From CAYNRQ01 sp964399875 (lineage in GTDB: Archaea; Aenigmatarchaeota; Aenigmatarchaeia; QMZP01), in contig CAYNRQ010000062.1 in the NCBI GenBank assembly GCA_964399875.1, positions 1 through 6,329 of the forward strand: a DNA stretch of 6,329 nt, in the 5' to 3' direction. The position numbers and the translations under genes are program-made. Under the pieces are notes generated by a model, which was not told where the DNA came from, made no database searches, and saw only the letters and a program-made list of their open reading frames with translations. Below are positions 5,266 through 6,329 of this stretch, in pieces (positions within the stretch are counted from its first letter, which is position 1; every line of letters starts with the position of its first letter).

Positions 5266-6216
5266 ATGAAAACCATAATACTCACCCACGCAGACTGCGA
5301 CGGTATTTGCGCAGGAGCCATAGCGCTCTCCAGGTTCCCAAAGGCCGAGGTTTTCTTTACAAAACCTGTTTCTTTTATGCGTGATCTTAGTGAGATCAAG
5401 GCTGATATTATAATAATAACCGACATAGCCATGACCAAGACAGACGGGCCTCATATAGTTAAAATCCTTGGGAAAAAAAAGGCCGAGGTTTTGTATTTTG
5501 ATCACCATGTTATTCCTGACAGTATTAATGAAAAGGAAATAAAGAAAAATGTGGATGTTTTTGTTCATGATGAAAAGGCCAGTGCCTCTGAACTGATATT
5601 TAAATACTACCAGAAGGAGATCCCAAGGGAAAGGGTGTGGGCTGCTCTTTACGGGGCCATAGGTGATTACACAGAGAATACGCAGTTTGTGAGTGACAGG
5701 ATAAAGAACTGGGACAGGAGGGCCATTTATTTTGAGGTCTCCACTATTGTTCTTGGGATAAAAAGGGAGGAATTCACAAGTTATGATGAGAAGAGAAAGA
5801 TAGTCAGGGTTCTGGCAAACGGTGACAACCCCTCTGATGTGGACGGTCTTGTGATGGCAGCAAAGAAGGCAGTTAATGATGAGTTTGACCTGTATGATGT
5901 AATAAAAAAGCATGTTAAGGTTTATGGCAAGATTGCATATTCCAAGGATGTTCATTTCTTTGGGTTCAGGGGACAGGCGGCATTGTTTTCAGCCACAGCG
6001 GCAAACACAGCAATAGGCCTTTGCATATACAGAAGGAGAAACCATCTTGACATAACAATAAGATCAAGGGATAAAAAAATGAGATTAAACAAATTGATAG
6101 AAAATGCAGCAGAGAGTGTTGGCGGCTCTGGCGGCGGTCACCCGCAGGCAGCAGGCGCGAGGATACCTAAGAAAAGTCTGGATAAGTTTCTGAAAAATCT
6201 TAATATATTATGTTGA
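5266..6216 (+). CDS. DHH/DHHA1-family phosphoesterase (RecJ/nanoRNase-like)
   Basis: This 316-aa protein has the full DHH active-site set: motif I THADCDG at 7-13 (D10, D12), motif II TDIA with D53, motif III DHH at 79-81, and motif IV GAIGD with D134. The C-terminal DHHA1 domain (about 195-311) ends in GGSGGGHPQAAGA (286-298), the glycine-rich substrate-binding motif with its conserved histidine. The family uses two metal ions, normally Mn2+, to cleave phosphodiesters in short RNA/DNA, cyclic dinucleotide products or related nucleotides in the cytoplasm; which of these is the substrate is not visible. Length is typical of stand-alone archaeal DHH-DHHA1 proteins; no extra nucleic-acid-binding or regulatory domain is present. 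The start at 5266 is chosen because the fold begins directly (MKTIILTHADCDG); the in-frame ATG at 5164 would add 34 residues that overlap the divergent gene. No operon partner lies in the window. Confidence 0.92.
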   Translation: MKTIILTHADCDGICAGAIALSRFPKAEVFFTKPVSFMRDLSEIKADIIIITDIAMTKTDGPHIVKILGKKKAEVLYFDHHVIPDSINEKEIKKNVDVFVHDEKASASELIFKYYQKEIPRERVWAALYGAIGDYTENTQFVSDRIKNWDRRAIYFEVSTIVLGIKREEFTSYDEKRKIVRVLANGDNPSDVDGLVMAAKKAVNDEFDLYDVIKKHVKVYGKIAYSKDVHFFGFRGQAALFSATAANTAIGLCIYRRRNHLDITIRSRDKKMRLNKLIENAAESVGGSGGGHPQAAGARIPKKSLDKFLKNLNILC

Positions 6217-6233
6217 ACCAGAAAACCTTTGGT
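6217..6233 (+). terminator. Small hairpin right after the DHH stop codon
   Basis: ACCAGA (6217-6222) pairs with TTTGGT (6228-6233), with one G-T pair and a 5-nt loop, starting at the first base after the TGA. It could protect or define the 3' end of the DHH mRNA. No U-tract follows, so it is not a classical intrinsic terminator, and its last base overlaps the larger hairpin downstream. Confidence 0.3.
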
Positions 6234-6328
6234 CTCAAACGGTTAATTGATTAGCTCCTTACCACCAGTCACATACAATTGGTTAATAAGACTGGCGGGA
6301 TGCGGAGCTCCTGGTTAATTGTTTGAGA
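6233..6328. other. Nested imperfect hairpin (96 nt) with three GGTTAAT motifs
   Basis: Three stems nest: TCTCAAAC 6233-6240 with GTTTGAGA 6321-6328 (8 bp), AGCTCC 6253-6258 with GGAGCT 6304-6309 (6 bp), and CCAGTC 6265-6270 with GACTGG 6290-6295 (6 bp, extendable by CC 6262-6263 with GG 6297-6298 across one mismatch). The apical loop is 19 nt. GGTTAAT occurs three times in the same direction, at 6241-6247, 6281-6287 and 6313-6319, each in a segment the stems leave unpaired. It may be a structured non-coding RNA, a DNA element recognised by a protein, or the terminal part of a repeat continuing past the window. I found no tRNA or known RNA family that fits, and no open reading frame of note. 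Strand is undetermined. Confidence 0.55.
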
Positions 6329-6329
6329 G

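Noticed and set aside
5254..5955. Long open frame on the minus strand inside the DHH gene (233 codons)
   Set aside because: It lies entirely antisense to a gene with all catalytic motifs intact, has no recognisable domain, and no start signals; it is a shadow of the real gene.
6233..6328. Integron attC site as an explanation of the imperfect hairpin
   Set aside because: The ends (CTCAAAC and GTTTGAG) do not match the RYYYAAC/GTTRRRY core sites, and no integrase or cassette pattern is present.
6290..6329. A partial tRNA at the right edge, suggested by GGTTAAT resembling a D-loop
   Set aside because: The D-stem pairing is poor, the position of A14 is not conserved, the same motif recurs twice in places where no tRNA fits, and the 3' part is outside the window.

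Overview
The window looks archaeal. Evidence: a secreted COG4880-type beta-propeller protein, a DHH/DHHA1 phosphoesterase of the archaeal RecJ/nanoRNase kind, a YIP1-like membrane protein coupled to a tiny Cys-rich zinc-finger protein, Arg codons dominated by AGA/AGG, many ATA (Ile) codons, and AT-rich TATA-like boxes about 26 nt upstream of several start codons (leaderless-transcript geometry). The lineage cannot be fixed from sequence alone; an uncultured DPANN-type or euryarchaeal genome is plausible. No mobile element, rRNA, tRNA or CRISPR was found, and no gap over 300 bases lacks a gene.

Layout. 1-93: promoter region with a TATA box and a tandem 11-bp repeat. 94-1107 (+): exported lysozyme-like protein with a LysM domain. 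1104-1247 (-): a 47-residue ten-cysteine zinc-finger protein with a GTG start, ending tail-to-tail with the previous gene on a shared CTAG. 1249-1827 (-): YIP1-like multi-pass membrane protein, upstream in the same operon. 1828-1859: 32-bp divergent promoter spacer. 1860-2765 (+): unknown membrane-anchored protein with six cysteines in its outer domain. 2778-4733 (-): secreted or anchored beta-propeller protein, 651 aa. 4782-5222 (-): small four-helix membrane protein with a basic tail. 5223-5265: 43-bp divergent promoter spacer. 5266-6216 (+): DHH/DHHA1 phosphoesterase. 6217-6329: no gene, but a small hairpin and then a long nested imperfect hairpin carrying three GGTTAAT motifs.

How it fits together. 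Five of the seven genes encode membrane or exported proteins, so the region reads as a cell-envelope neighbourhood beside a housekeeping-type nucleic-acid or nucleotide phosphoesterase. Only the YIP1 and zinc-finger genes are clearly translationally coupled; the rest are convergent, divergent or have their own promoter.

The most interesting points are: (1) a lysozyme/lytic-transglycosylase-like protein in an apparent archaeon, with the LysM domain seemingly inserted inside the enzyme fold; (2) the 96-nt nested hairpin at the right edge with a motif repeated in each unpaired segment; (3) the small zinc-finger gene coupled to the YIP1-like gene. None is proven here; the decisive tests are listed with each finding.
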